DNA of 64,000 nt from Kitasatospora phosalacinea. Its GTDB lineage: Bacteria; Actinomycetota; Actinomycetes; Streptomycetales; Streptomycetaceae. The DNA lies in the NCBI RefSeq assembly GCF_030268885.1, contig NZ_BSSA01000009.1:210564-274563 (forward strand). Reading direction: 5' to 3'. The notes beneath the pieces were generated by a model, which was given only the letters and a program-made list of their open reading frames with translations, was not told the DNA's origin and ran no database searches. This document shows, one piece after another, positions 27,628-35,543 of the stretch. A program made the translations under genes and the position numbers. Each line of letters starts with the position of its first letter. Position 1 is the stretch's first letter.

Positions 27628-29075
27628 TAGGCACCCGGGCGGTGGACGGTCAGTTCGCCGTACGCCGACAGGGCCGCGGACAGGTCGCCGGGCTCGTGCC
27701 GCAGGGTGGCGTCCAGGAAGGCGAGGGTGGCCGCGGCCGTCCGGCGCGGGCCGTCGGTGCGGCCGAGGGAACCGACCAGGGAGGGGACGGGCGGCAGGTA
27801 GAGCGGGGCGTCGGTGAAGGTGAGGTGGGCGGCGCCGGGGACGGTGAGGCGGTAGCCGGTCGCGGTGCCGAGCGCGAGCACCCCGGTCAGGCGCGGCAGG
27901 TAGCGCGGGTCGGTGGCCGGGCCGAGCTCCTGGGTGAGGGCCAGGACCGGCTGCGGGAAGGGGCGCGGGTCGGGGTCGCGCGGGTAGCCGTCCAGGTCGA
28001 CGACGGCGGCGAAGCGGTGGTCCCGGCGGGCGGCCCACAGGGCGGCGGCCCCGCCGAGGGAGTGGCCGGTCACCGCGGCCCGGCCGGTGTCCAGGCGCCC
28101 GGCCAGCGGGTCGCCGCCCTCGCCCCGGTCCAGGGCGCCCAGCCGGGTCAGGACGAAGCCCAGGTCCGCGGCCCGGACGTCCGCCGCCTCGACGGCCCGC
28201 GCCTCGTCCGCGGCGTCGTCGCCGGTGGAGGCGACCCGGGTGTCGACGGTGCGGCCGTCGGCGAGGACCACGGCCGCCGAGTCGTACGGGTGGTCCAGGG
28301 CCGCGACCAGGTAGCCGTGGCTGGCGAGCTCCTCCGCCCAGGCGGTGTTCTGCGTCCGCACGCCGCCCAGCCCGGGGGAGAACAGCACCACCGGGAAGCG
28401 CCCCCCGTCGCGGGCCACCGGCGCGTCCGCCACCGCCCGGCTGCGGGCCGACGGGACGCCGTCGACCAGGAACGCGGGCAGACCGGCGTAGCGGGCCAGC
28501 GCCGCGGAGACGGTGCGCGCCTCCTGCTCGGTGCGGCCGAGGTACCGGGCGCGCCGGGCGTCCGCGGGGGCGTCCTGCGCCGGGTACCAGAGCTGCACCA
28601 CGACGGTGCGCCGGTCCGCGGGGTCGGGCGTGGCGGTCTCGGGGCGTTCCGGGTCGGTCCACTGCACCACCCTCGTCCCGACCGCGAACCGGCCCGTCGG
28701 CGCGGGGAAGTCCGGTACGGGGAACGCCCAGGCCGCCAACGGCCCCGCGGCCAGCAGCCCGGCACAGGCCAGTGACCCCGGCAGCGCCACCCACCACCGG
28801 GCCCGCCGCACCCGCCGACCCACCCGCCCCCGCACCAGCGGGACGACAGCGAACGGCAGCACCAGCGCGGCCCCCGCCAGCACCGGCCACAGCTGCCAGC
28901 GCACCCCCGTCACCCCCAGCGCGCCCGCCGACAGCACGCACAGCGCCCCCGCCGCGACCGTCACCGGCGGCCGGGCGGCGGGCGGGAGCCAGCGCGCCAC
29001 CACCAGGGCGAGGGCGCTCAGCAGGACGAGGAACTCCAGGGGGGACAGCTGCGGTCCCGTCACGATCTCGGTCAC
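27627..29075 (-). CDS. Membrane-anchored alpha/beta hydrolase (PAF-acetylhydrolase-like)
   Basis: The protein has 482 residues. The first 120 contain four hydrophobic helices (from LEFLVLLSALALVVARWL to LACAGLLAAGPLAAWAF). The remainder is an alpha/beta hydrolase with an oxyanion region VVLFSPGLGG, nucleophile Ser339 in GHSLGG and a late histidine in PGAAHLTF. The arrangement resembles bacterial platelet-activating-factor acetylhydrolase-like lipases with a membrane anchor, so the catalytic domain probably faces outward. Start GTG 29075 lacks a good ribosome binding site. Its stop codon is formed with the end of the second insertion sequence; the inferred ancestral stop was TAG, overlapping that of the helicase gene. 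Confidence 0.75.
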   Translation of the reverse strand: MTEIVTGPQLSPLEFLVLLSALALVVARWLPPAARPPVTVAAGALCVLSAGALGVTGVRWQLWPVLAGAALVLPFAVVPLVRGRVGRRVRRARWWVALPGSLACAGLLAAGPLAAWAFPVPDFPAPTGRFAVGTRVVQWTDPERPETATPDPADRRTVVVQLWYPAQDAPADARRARYLGRTEQEARTVSAALARYAGLPAFLVDGVPSARSRAVADAPVARDGGRFPVVLFSPGLGGVRTQNTAWAEELASHGYLVAALDHPYDSAAVVLADGRTVDTRVASTGDDAADEARAVEAADVRAADLGFVLTRLGALDRGEGGDPLAGRLDTGRAAVTGHSLGGAAALWAARRDHRFAAVVDLDGYPRDPDPRPFPQPVLALTQELGPATDPRYLPRLTGVLALGTATGYRLTVPGAAHLTFTDAPLYLPPVPSLVGSLGRTDGPRRTAAATLAFLDATLRHEPGDLSAALSAYGELTVHRPGA

Positions 29076-29351
29076 CCGGCCATCGTCGGCGGGCGGCCCG
29101 CGCCGCCACATCGCCCCGCGGTCGCCATCCGCCCGCCGTCCGCTCCGCTCCCGGTCGCAGCCCCGCCCGCCGCACCACCCTCCGCCCTGCGACCCGGGGA
29201 GGTGACCGCCCTCCTCCTGCGGTCGTACCCCGGTCCGGCCCGCTCCGACGCCGGGCCCATGCGCGGCCCCCGGCCCACCGCCTACCGTGGCAGGACGGCG
29301 CCCGTGCAGGGGGCGCGGAGGACGACGGACCGACGACGAGGACGGGGGAAC

Positions 29352-30680
29352 GTGCACGGCACGGCCGGACAGCTCGCGGGAACCGGCGGCACCCGCCCGC
29401 CGCGCGAGCACGAGCGCGGTCGGGCCCGGCTGCCGCGCGCGGCGGCGGAGGCGCTGCTGCCGGTGCTGCTCCTGCTGCACGTCGCGACCACCTACCCGCC
29501 GGGGGAGCGGCCGGTGGCCGCTGCGCTCACGGTGGCGCTGGTGCTGCCGCTGCCGTGGCGGCGCCGGGCCCCGCGGACGGTGTTCGGGGCGGTGGCGGCC
29601 GCGGCCTCCGTCCAGTGGCTGCTGGACGTCCAACTGCCCGCGGACGTCGCCCTGTTGGTGGCGCTGTACGCGGTGGCCGGGTACGCGGGGCGGCGGGCCG
29701 CGGCGGTCGCGGGGGCGGTGGTGGTGGGCGGTGCGCTGCTGGCCTGCCTGCGCTGGTCGGCGGGCGGGTCCTTCCCGGTGCTCTTCGTCGCGGTGACCGC
29801 GACCGCCCTGGTCGCCGCCCTGCTCGGGGTGAACGCGCGGACCGCACGCGCCCACCTCGCGGTGCTGCGGGAGCGGGCCGAGCGGCTGGAGCAGCAGCAG
29901 GAGCAGCAGGCCAGGCTGGCCGTCGCCGAGGAGCGGGCGCGGATCGCCCGCGAGGTGCACGACATCGTCAGCCACAACCTGTCCGTGATGGTCGCGCTGA
30001 CCGACGCGGCCGTCCTCGCCCAGCCCCGCTCGCCGGAGCGGGCCACCGCCGTGATGCTGCGGGCCGCCGAGACCGGACGGCAGGCGCTGACCGACATGCG
30101 GCGCTCGCTGGGCGTGCTGCGGGCCGGGGCGCCGGGCGCGGAGCCGGGTGCCGAGTCGCGTGACGAGCCGGGCGCGGAGCCGGGTGCCGAGTCGCGTGAC
30201 GAGCCGGGTGCGGAGCCGGGGGCGGAGCGCCATCCGCCGCCCGGCATCGGCCAGTTGGCCGCCCTGGCCGAGCGGATGTCCGCCGCCGGGCTGCCGACCC
30301 GCCTCGAACTCCGCGGCGACCCCGGGCGCGTCCCGGCGACCGTGCAGCTGACCGTCCACCGCCTGGTGCAGGAAGCCCTGACCAACACCTTCAAGCACGC
30401 GCCCTCCGGCACCCGCGCCGAGGTCCGGGTGCACTGCGCGCCCGGGGCCGTCACGGTCGACGTCACCGACGACGGCCCCGCCACCGTCACGCCCGGTCGC
30501 CCCGGCAGCCCCGGCGGCACCGGCCACGGCCTGCCCGGCATGCGCGAACGCGCCGCCGCCCACGGGGGCGAGCTGCGGGTCGGGCCGCTCCCGGGCGGCG
30601 GCTGGGGCGTGCACGCCCGCCTCGCCCTCGACGACGGCCTCGACGGCATCCTCGACGACGGCGCGGAGGCTGGCGCATGA
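29352..30680 (+). CDS. NarL-type sensor histidine kinase
   Basis: The 442-residue kinase has about five hydrophobic segments in residues 30-160, a coiled-coil region rich in Glu/Gln (LEQQQEQQARL), a HisKA_3 domain with phospho-acceptor His203 in REVHDIVSHNL, and a HATPase domain with N-box VQEALTNTFKHA and G-box GTGHGLPGMRERA. There is no extracellular sensor domain of size, so it may sense within the membrane. A tandem 36-base repeat lengthens the linker between dimerisation and ATPase domains. The start GTG 29352 follows a GGGGG tract. The stop overlaps the response regulator start by four bases (ATGA), so the pair is translationally coupled. Confidence 0.85.
   Translation: MHGTAGQLAGTGGTRPPREHERGRARLPRAAAEALLPVLLLLHVATTYPPGERPVAAALTVALVLPLPWRRRAPRTVFGAVAAAASVQWLLDVQLPADVALLVALYAVAGYAGRRAAAVAGAVVVGGALLACLRWSAGGSFPVLFVAVTATALVAALLGVNARTARAHLAVLRERAERLEQQQEQQARLAVAEERARIAREVHDIVSHNLSVMVALTDAAVLAQPRSPERATAVMLRAAETGRQALTDMRRSLGVLRAGAPGAEPGAESRDEPGAEPGAESRDEPGAEPGAERHPPPGIGQLAALAERMSAAGLPTRLELRGDPGRVPATVQLTVHRLVQEALTNTFKHAPSGTRAEVRVHCAPGAVTVDVTDDGPATVTPGRPGSPGGTGHGLPGMRERAAAHGGELRVGPLPGGGWGVHARLALDDGLDGILDDGAEAGA
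30135..30227 (+). repeat. 36-base in-frame tandem repeat in the kinase gene
   Basis: Two full units (30135-30170, 30171-30206) and a partial third encode GAEPGAESRDEP repeated. Because the unit is a multiple of three, copy-number slippage would lengthen or shorten the linker without changing frame. Confidence 0.85.
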
Positions 30681-31342
30681 CGATCCGGATCCTGGTCGCC
30701 GACGACGAGGCGCTGCTCCGGCTGGCCTTCGGCACGATCCTGGACGCCCAGCCCGACATGATCCCGGTCGGCGAGGCCGCGGACGGCGCCGAGGCCGTCC
30801 GGCTGGCCCGCGAGCTGCGGCCCGACGTCGTGCTGATGGACGTCCGGATGCCCGGCACCGACGGCATCGAGGCGACCCGGCAGCTGCTGCGGGCCGCCCC
30901 GGGCAGCCGGGTGCTGGTGCTCACCACCTTCGACCTCGACACGTACGCGTACGCCGCGCTGGCCGCCGGGGCCTCCGGCTTCCTGCTGAAGAACACCCGG
31001 CCGGAGGAGCTGCTCGCCGCGGTGCGCAACGTCGCCGCGGGCGACGCGGCGCTCTCCCCGCGGGTCACCCGCCTGCTGCTGGAGAACGCCCGCCCGCACC
31101 TGCCCGACCCCGGGGCCCCCGGCCCGGACCCGCGGCTGCGGCGCCTCACCCCGCGCGAGCACGAGGTGCTCGTCCAGGTGGGCCGCGGCCTGTCCAACGG
31201 CGAGATCGCGGACGTCCTGCATCTCGCCGAGGCCACCGTGAAGTCCCACCTGGGGCGGGTCCTGCAGAAGCTCGAACTCCGCGACCGGATCCAGGCGGTG
31301 GTCCTCGCCCACCACAACCGCCTCGTTCCCCCGGCCCGGTGA
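30677..31342 (+). CDS. NarL-type response regulator
   Basis: The 221-residue protein has a receiver domain with acidic residues Asp9/Asp10, phospho-acceptor Asp55 in VLMDVRMPG and the conserved Lys in GFLLKNTRPEEL. A LuxR-type helix-turn-helix follows at about 157-200 (LTPREHEVLVQVGRGLSNGE, ATVKSHLGRVLQKL). It is translationally coupled to the upstream kinase and completes a two-component system. Divergent transcription from the alpha/beta hydrolase makes that gene a candidate target, which is inference. Confidence 0.9.
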   Translation: MTIRILVADDEALLRLAFGTILDAQPDMIPVGEAADGAEAVRLARELRPDVVLMDVRMPGTDGIEATRQLLRAAPGSRVLVLTTFDLDTYAYAALAAGASGFLLKNTRPEELLAAVRNVAAGDAALSPRVTRLLLENARPHLPDPGAPGPDPRLRRLTPREHEVLVQVGRGLSNGEIADVLHLAEATVKSHLGRVLQKLELRDRIQAVVLAHHNRLVPPAR

Positions 31343-31418
31343 CGCCCCGCCGGGCGGCGCGCGTCGTACGCTCGACCGGGGCGGGGCCGCATCGGGGGGA
31401 CCGACCGGGAGGAGACCC

Positions 31419-32765
31419 GTGGCACAGACCGTCGACCCGTCCGCCGAGGCGACCGCAGCGTCGTCCGCCGACCCGTCCGCCGAGCTGTACGCGGAACTGG
31501 ACCGCCGCAGCGCGGCCGCCGCCGAGCAGGTGATCGCCTGGCGCCGCCACCTGCACCGCCACCCCGAGCTGTCCAACCGGGAGAGCGCCACGGCCGCGCT
31601 GATCGCCGAGCAGCTGGCCGCGCTCGGCCTGGACGAGGTCCGCACCGGCATCGCCGGGCACGGCGTGGTCGGGGTGCTGCGCGGCGGTCGGCGCGGCGAG
31701 CGGGTGGTGGCACTGCGGGCCGACACCGACGCACTGCCGGTGGTCGACCTGTGCGGTGCCGACTTCGCCTCCTCGACCGTGGACCGCGACTACCCGGGCG
31801 GCCCGTTCCCGGTCTCGCACGCCTGCGGCCACGACGGTCACACCGCGATGCTGCTCGGCGCCGCGACCGTCCTCGCCGGGGTGCGCGAGCGGCTGCCCGG
31901 CACCGTGCTGTTCGTGTTCCAACCGGCCGAGGAGGGGCCGCCGGTCGGCGAAACCGGAGGGGCCCGCCGGATGCTCGCCGAACACGCCCTCGCCGACCCC
32001 GAACCCACCATGGTGTTCGGCATGCACCTCACCCCGCTCCCCAAGGGCCACGTCGGCTACCGGGCCGGGAACCAGTACGCCGCCTCCTGCCTGGTCAAGA
32101 TCACCGTGACCGGCCGCCAGGTGCACGGCTCCACCCCCTGGCAGGGCGTCGACCCGATGCCGCCCGCCGCCGCGATCGTGACCGGCATCGGCCAGCTCTA
32201 CCGCCAGCTCGACGCCTACCACCCCGTCACCGTCAGCATCGGCCACGTCGAGGACGTCGGCCGCTTCAACATCATCGGCGAGCACGTCACCCTCTGGGGC
32301 ACCGTCCGCTGCGCGATCGAGTCCGACATGGCCGAGGTCCAGCAGCGCCTGACCCGCCTCGCCGAGCGCACCGCCGAGGCGTACGGCTGCACCGCCACCG
32401 TCGAACACCTGCAGGACGTCCCCGCCGTCAACAACCGCCGGGAGTGGCTGGACGCCGCCCTGCCCTCCCTGCGCCGGGTGGTCGGCGCGGACCGCGTCCT
32501 GGAGACCTCCGCCACCCTCGGCTACGACGACGTCTCCGAGTTCGTCAACGCCCACGGCGGCCTGTACGTCATGCTCGGCGCCCAGGACACCGAGCTCGAC
32601 GCCGCGGGCACCCCCGTCCCCACCCCCGGCGGCCGCGGCCTCGTCCCCAACCACAACCCGCGCTTCTACCTCGACGACGACACCCTCCCGGTGGGCGTCC
32701 GGCTGCACGCCCACCTCGCCGTCGACCACCTGAGCGGTCGCCTGCTCCCGGTTGCCGACTCCTGA
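31419..32765 (+). CDS. M20-family amidohydrolase
   Basis: The 448-residue metallohydrolase belongs to the M20 peptidase/amidohydrolase group (hippurate hydrolase, IAA-amino-acid hydrolase and N-acyl-amino-acid deacetylase type). Metal-binding and catalytic landmarks are HLHRHPELS near 44-52, ACGHDGHTAML at 135-145 (Cys136, His138), the general-base pair PAEEGPP at 169-175, FGMHLTPL, and a late histidine in VPNHNPRFY. The dimerisation domain lies in the middle (VKITVTGRQVHGSTPW). Start GTG 31419 follows GGGAGGAG. It lies 76 bases after the two-component system; the specific amide substrate is not deducible. Confidence 0.85.
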   Translation: MAQTVDPSAEATAASSADPSAELYAELDRRSAAAAEQVIAWRRHLHRHPELSNRESATAALIAEQLAALGLDEVRTGIAGHGVVGVLRGGRRGERVVALRADTDALPVVDLCGADFASSTVDRDYPGGPFPVSHACGHDGHTAMLLGAATVLAGVRERLPGTVLFVFQPAEEGPPVGETGGARRMLAEHALADPEPTMVFGMHLTPLPKGHVGYRAGNQYAASCLVKITVTGRQVHGSTPWQGVDPMPPAAAIVTGIGQLYRQLDAYHPVTVSIGHVEDVGRFNIIGEHVTLWGTVRCAIESDMAEVQQRLTRLAERTAEAYGCTATVEHLQDVPAVNNRREWLDAALPSLRRVVGADRVLETSATLGYDDVSEFVNAHGGLYVMLGAQDTELDAAGTPVPTPGGRGLVPNHNPRFYLDDDTLPVGVRLHAHLAVDHLSGRLLPVADS

Positions 32766-32838
32766 AACGCCTTGGACAGCAGGGGAGTTCACCTGCTGCA
32801 ATGGGAGCCGGCCGCCGCCGCGAACCGGGAGGGCGAGG

Positions 32839-33327
32839 ATGGACGACGTCACGCTGCGCCTGTCGGTGCGCGACCTCGCCGAGGCCGACCTGCCCTCCTG
32901 CGGCTGGGCCGGCTCGCCCAGGCACGTGCGCGAACTCGTCCACCAGATCCGCCGCGCCGAGGCCGGCGAGGTCGACTACCTGGCGGTGTGCACCCCGGTC
33001 GGCCTCCCCGTCGCGGTCGGCGGCGTCGACTACGTGCCCGCGCCCGGCGCGGGCACGCTCTGGCAGCTCGGCGTCCACCCGGCCCTGCAGTCCTGCGGCA
33101 TCGGCACCCTCCTGATCCGCGCCGCCGAGCACCGCATCACCGCCCGCGGCCTCACCGTCGCCGAGCTCGCCGTCGAGGACACCAACCCGCGCGCCCGCGC
33201 CCTCTACGAACGCCTCGGCTACCGCCCCTTCGGCCACGTCCCCGACGCCTGGGACGTCGAGGACGAGGACGGCACCCTCCGCTGGTACGAGACGGTCTGC
33301 ACCCTGATGCGCAAGTCCCTGGCGTGA
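32839..33327 (+). CDS. GNAT-family N-acetyltransferase
   Basis: The 162-residue enzyme has the acetyl-CoA loop LGVHPALQSCGIGTLLIRAA at about 75-95 and the C-terminal NPRARALYERLGYRPFGHV typical of RimI-like GNATs. The ATG at 32839 has GGGAGGG upstream and an encoded N-terminus that fits the fold; an earlier in-frame ATG at 32752 would add a low-complexity extension. It may be cotranscribed with the amidohydrolase 73 bases upstream. The acceptor is unknown. Confidence 0.8.
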   Translation: MDDVTLRLSVRDLAEADLPSCGWAGSPRHVRELVHQIRRAEAGEVDYLAVCTPVGLPVAVGGVDYVPAPGAGTLWQLGVHPALQSCGIGTLLIRAAEHRITARGLTVAELAVEDTNPRARALYERLGYRPFGHVPDAWDVEDEDGTLRWYETVCTLMRKSLA

Positions 33328-33378
33328 CGGCTCCTCACACCCGGAACGCCTTGGCCACCGCCCGCCCGGACGACTCCG

Positions 33379-34176
33379 TCAAGCCCTCAACTCCCGCTCC
33401 AGCAGCGGCCGTTGACCGGCCAGCCAGGACTGCAGCCGGTCCCAGCGGACCCAGCCGCCGTACGCCTCGAAGTAACCGGTGAACGCGGTGTCCCCGGCGG
33501 CGACCCGGCGGGCGACGAAGGCGCGGCAGACCGCGGTGGCCTGCTCCAGGACGGACGGCAGGGCGAGGCGGTCGCCCGGCGGCAGGCCGTACGCGTCGGC
33601 GAACAGGACCAGCCGGTGCGGCACTTCGAGACGGGCGCGATCGGTCTCGGCGGCCGTCGTCGGGTCCAGCACCGGCACCCAGTAGCGGGCCGCCAGGGCG
33701 ACGTCCCAGAGCGGGCGGCCGGGGGCGGCGAAGTCGAAGTCGATCAGCGCGGCGGCCCCGCCCGCGCGGAAGACCACGTTCTCCGCGCACACGTCGTTGT
33801 GGCACAGCAGCGGCCCGCCCTCCGGGTCCGCGAACTCCGTCGGCCAGTCGGCCGCCGGGTCGAACGGCGTCCGGGCGCTCGCCGCGTGCCAGCGGCGCAG
33901 CAGCCGGGCCACCGACACCAGCGCCTCCTCGCCCAGCGCCCACGCCGGGTACGGCGGCACCGCGACCTCCCCGGGCAGGAACTCCAGGCGCTCCCGGCCG
34001 TCCGCCACCGGCCCCAGCGGCACCGGCGCCCCCGCGAACCCGCCCGCCCGCAGCCGGGTCAGGAACCCGTGCAACGCCCCGGCGTGCGGGGGCGCGGGCC
34101 GCTCCACCGCGTCCCCGCGCCGCACCACGGCGCCCGCGTTCGCCAGCCCGCCGGTCAGCAGCTCCCGGTCGTCCAT
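33379..34176 (-). CDS. APH-like phosphotransferase, last gene of the six-gene operon
   Basis: The 265-residue protein of the aminoglycoside-phosphotransferase/choline-kinase fold has the catalytic loop CHNDVCAENVVF (Asp128) and the metal-binding Asp in LIDFDFAAPG (Asp146). The glycine-rich ATP loop is short and poorly conserved, as in many members of this family. A run of GGAGGAGGAGG precedes ATG 34176. It follows the aldehyde dehydrogenase by 31 bases and ends the operon. The phosphorylated substrate could be an antibiotic, sugar or amino-alcohol, or the operon's own product; nothing in the sequence decides this. Confidence 0.75.
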   Translation of the reverse strand: MDDRELLTGGLANAGAVVRRGDAVERPAPPHAGALHGFLTRLRAGGFAGAPVPLGPVADGRERLEFLPGEVAVPPYPAWALGEEALVSVARLLRRWHAASARTPFDPAADWPTEFADPEGGPLLCHNDVCAENVVFRAGGAAALIDFDFAAPGRPLWDVALAARYWVPVLDPTTAAETDRARLEVPHRLVLFADAYGLPPGDRLALPSVLEQATAVCRAFVARRVAAGDTAFTGYFEAYGGWVRWDRLQSWLAGQRPLLERELRA

Positions 34177-34207
34177 CCCCGATCCTCCTCCTCCGTGCGG
34201 GAGCCGC

Positions 34208-35530
34208 TCAGAGCAGCCGGGCCGTGACGGTCTTCGCGCGCTGGTACTCGCGCAGGGCCAGCACCGACAGGTCGGTGCCCGCGCCGGAGGAGCGGCGGCC
34301 GCTGTGCGGGAGTTCGGCGGACTGGGCGAGGTGGCAGTTGAGCCAGACCTCGCCGGCCGAGAGGCGGTCGGTGAGGGCCAGGCCGGTGGACAGGTCGGTG
34401 GTCCAGACGGAGGCGGCCAGCGCCTGCGGGACGGACTCGGCCAGCGCCACGGCCGCGTCCGGGGTCTCGGCGCGCTGGACGGTCAGCAGCGGCCCGAACA
34501 CCTCCTGCACCACGGCCGGGTCGTCGTCGGGCAGGTCGGCCAGCACGGTCGCGGGCCGCCACAGCCCGTCGTCGCGGCCGGGCGCGGTGTGCACGGCCTT
34601 CGCGCCGGAGGCGGCCACGATCCGGTCGTAACGGGCCGCCTGGTCGGGGTTGTTGAGCGGCCCGAAGTCCCGCCCGGCGTGCCGCTCGGCCATCGCCGCG
34701 GCCAGCTCGGCCACCGCCCGCTCGTACCCAGGGCCCAGCACGATCACCCGGGCGGGCGCCGCGCAGCTCTGCCCGGCGTTGTACGTGCAGGCGGCGGCGA
34801 GCTGCCGCCAGGTGTCGGCCGGGGCGTCGGGCAGCACCAGCACCGGGCTGTTGCCGCCGAGTTCGAGGCTGACGGGGGTGAGCCCGGCGCGGGCGGCCAC
34901 GTCCGCGCCGCCCGCCGGGCTGCCGGTGAAGGCGATCAGGTCGCAGCCCGCGCCGACCAGCAGGCGGCCGGTCTGCCGGTCGCCCGGCAGGGTGGTCAAC
35001 ACGCCCGGCCCGAGGGCCTGTTCGGCGTGCTCGGCGAGCAGCAGGGCGCTGTCGGGGGTGGTCTCGGCAGGCTTGAGGACCACCGGGTTGCCCGCGGCGA
35101 GCGCCGGTGCGCAGCGCCAACCCGCCATCAGCAGCGGGTAGTTCCACGGCACCACGGCCGCCACCACCCCGACCGGCTCCCAGCGCACCCAACTCTGGTG
35201 CCCGGCCAGGTAGTCACCGGCGGCGGGCGCGGTCGCGGCCCGCGCCGCACCGCCGTAGAACCGGAACAGGTCGGCCACCTCGGCGACTTCGCCCGCGGCC
35301 TCCGTGGGCGGCTTCCCGGTGCCCGCGCACTCGGCGGCCACGTACGCGTCCGCGTGCCGCTCGATCAGCTCCGCCAGCGCGGCCAGCCGCCGCTGCCGCT
35401 CGCGCGGCGTCAGCCCGGCCCACCCGGCCCGGGCCGACCGGGCGGCGGACACCGCGGCCGCCACCTCGCCGTCCCGGCCGGGCCGTTGGGTGCCGCGCAC
35501 CTCGCCGGTGCGGGGGTCGATCAGTTCCAT
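34208..35530 (-). CDS. Aldehyde dehydrogenase in the six-gene operon
   Basis: The 440-residue NAD(P)-dependent aldehyde dehydrogenase has VPWNYPLLMAGWR (cofactor-binding region), the general-base Glu in LELGGNSP, the nucleophilic Cys in YNAGQSCAAP, and the C-terminal EVFGPLLTV and EVWLNCHLAQSAELPHSG. It is 40-50 residues shorter than the usual 480-500, mainly through compact loops. Start ATG 35530 lies 13 bases after the stop of the asparagine-synthase-like gene, so the two are surely cotranscribed. The C-terminal half resembles betaine/gamma-aminobutyraldehyde dehydrogenases, so an amino-aldehyde substrate is possible. Confidence 0.8.
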   Translation of the reverse strand: MELIDPRTGEVRGTQRPGRDGEVAAAVSAARSARAGWAGLTPRERQRRLAALAELIERHADAYVAAECAGTGKPPTEAAGEVAEVADLFRFYGGAARAATAPAAGDYLAGHQSWVRWEPVGVVAAVVPWNYPLLMAGWRCAPALAAGNPVVLKPAETTPDSALLLAEHAEQALGPGVLTTLPGDRQTGRLLVGAGCDLIAFTGSPAGGADVAARAGLTPVSLELGGNSPVLVLPDAPADTWRQLAAACTYNAGQSCAAPARVIVLGPGYERAVAELAAAMAERHAGRDFGPLNNPDQAARYDRIVAASGAKAVHTAPGRDDGLWRPATVLADLPDDDPAVVQEVFGPLLTVQRAETPDAAVALAESVPQALAASVWTTDLSTGLALTDRLSAGEVWLNCHLAQSAELPHSGRRSSGAGTDLSVLALREYQRAKTVTARLL

Positions 35531-35543
35531 CAGCAGTTCTCCC

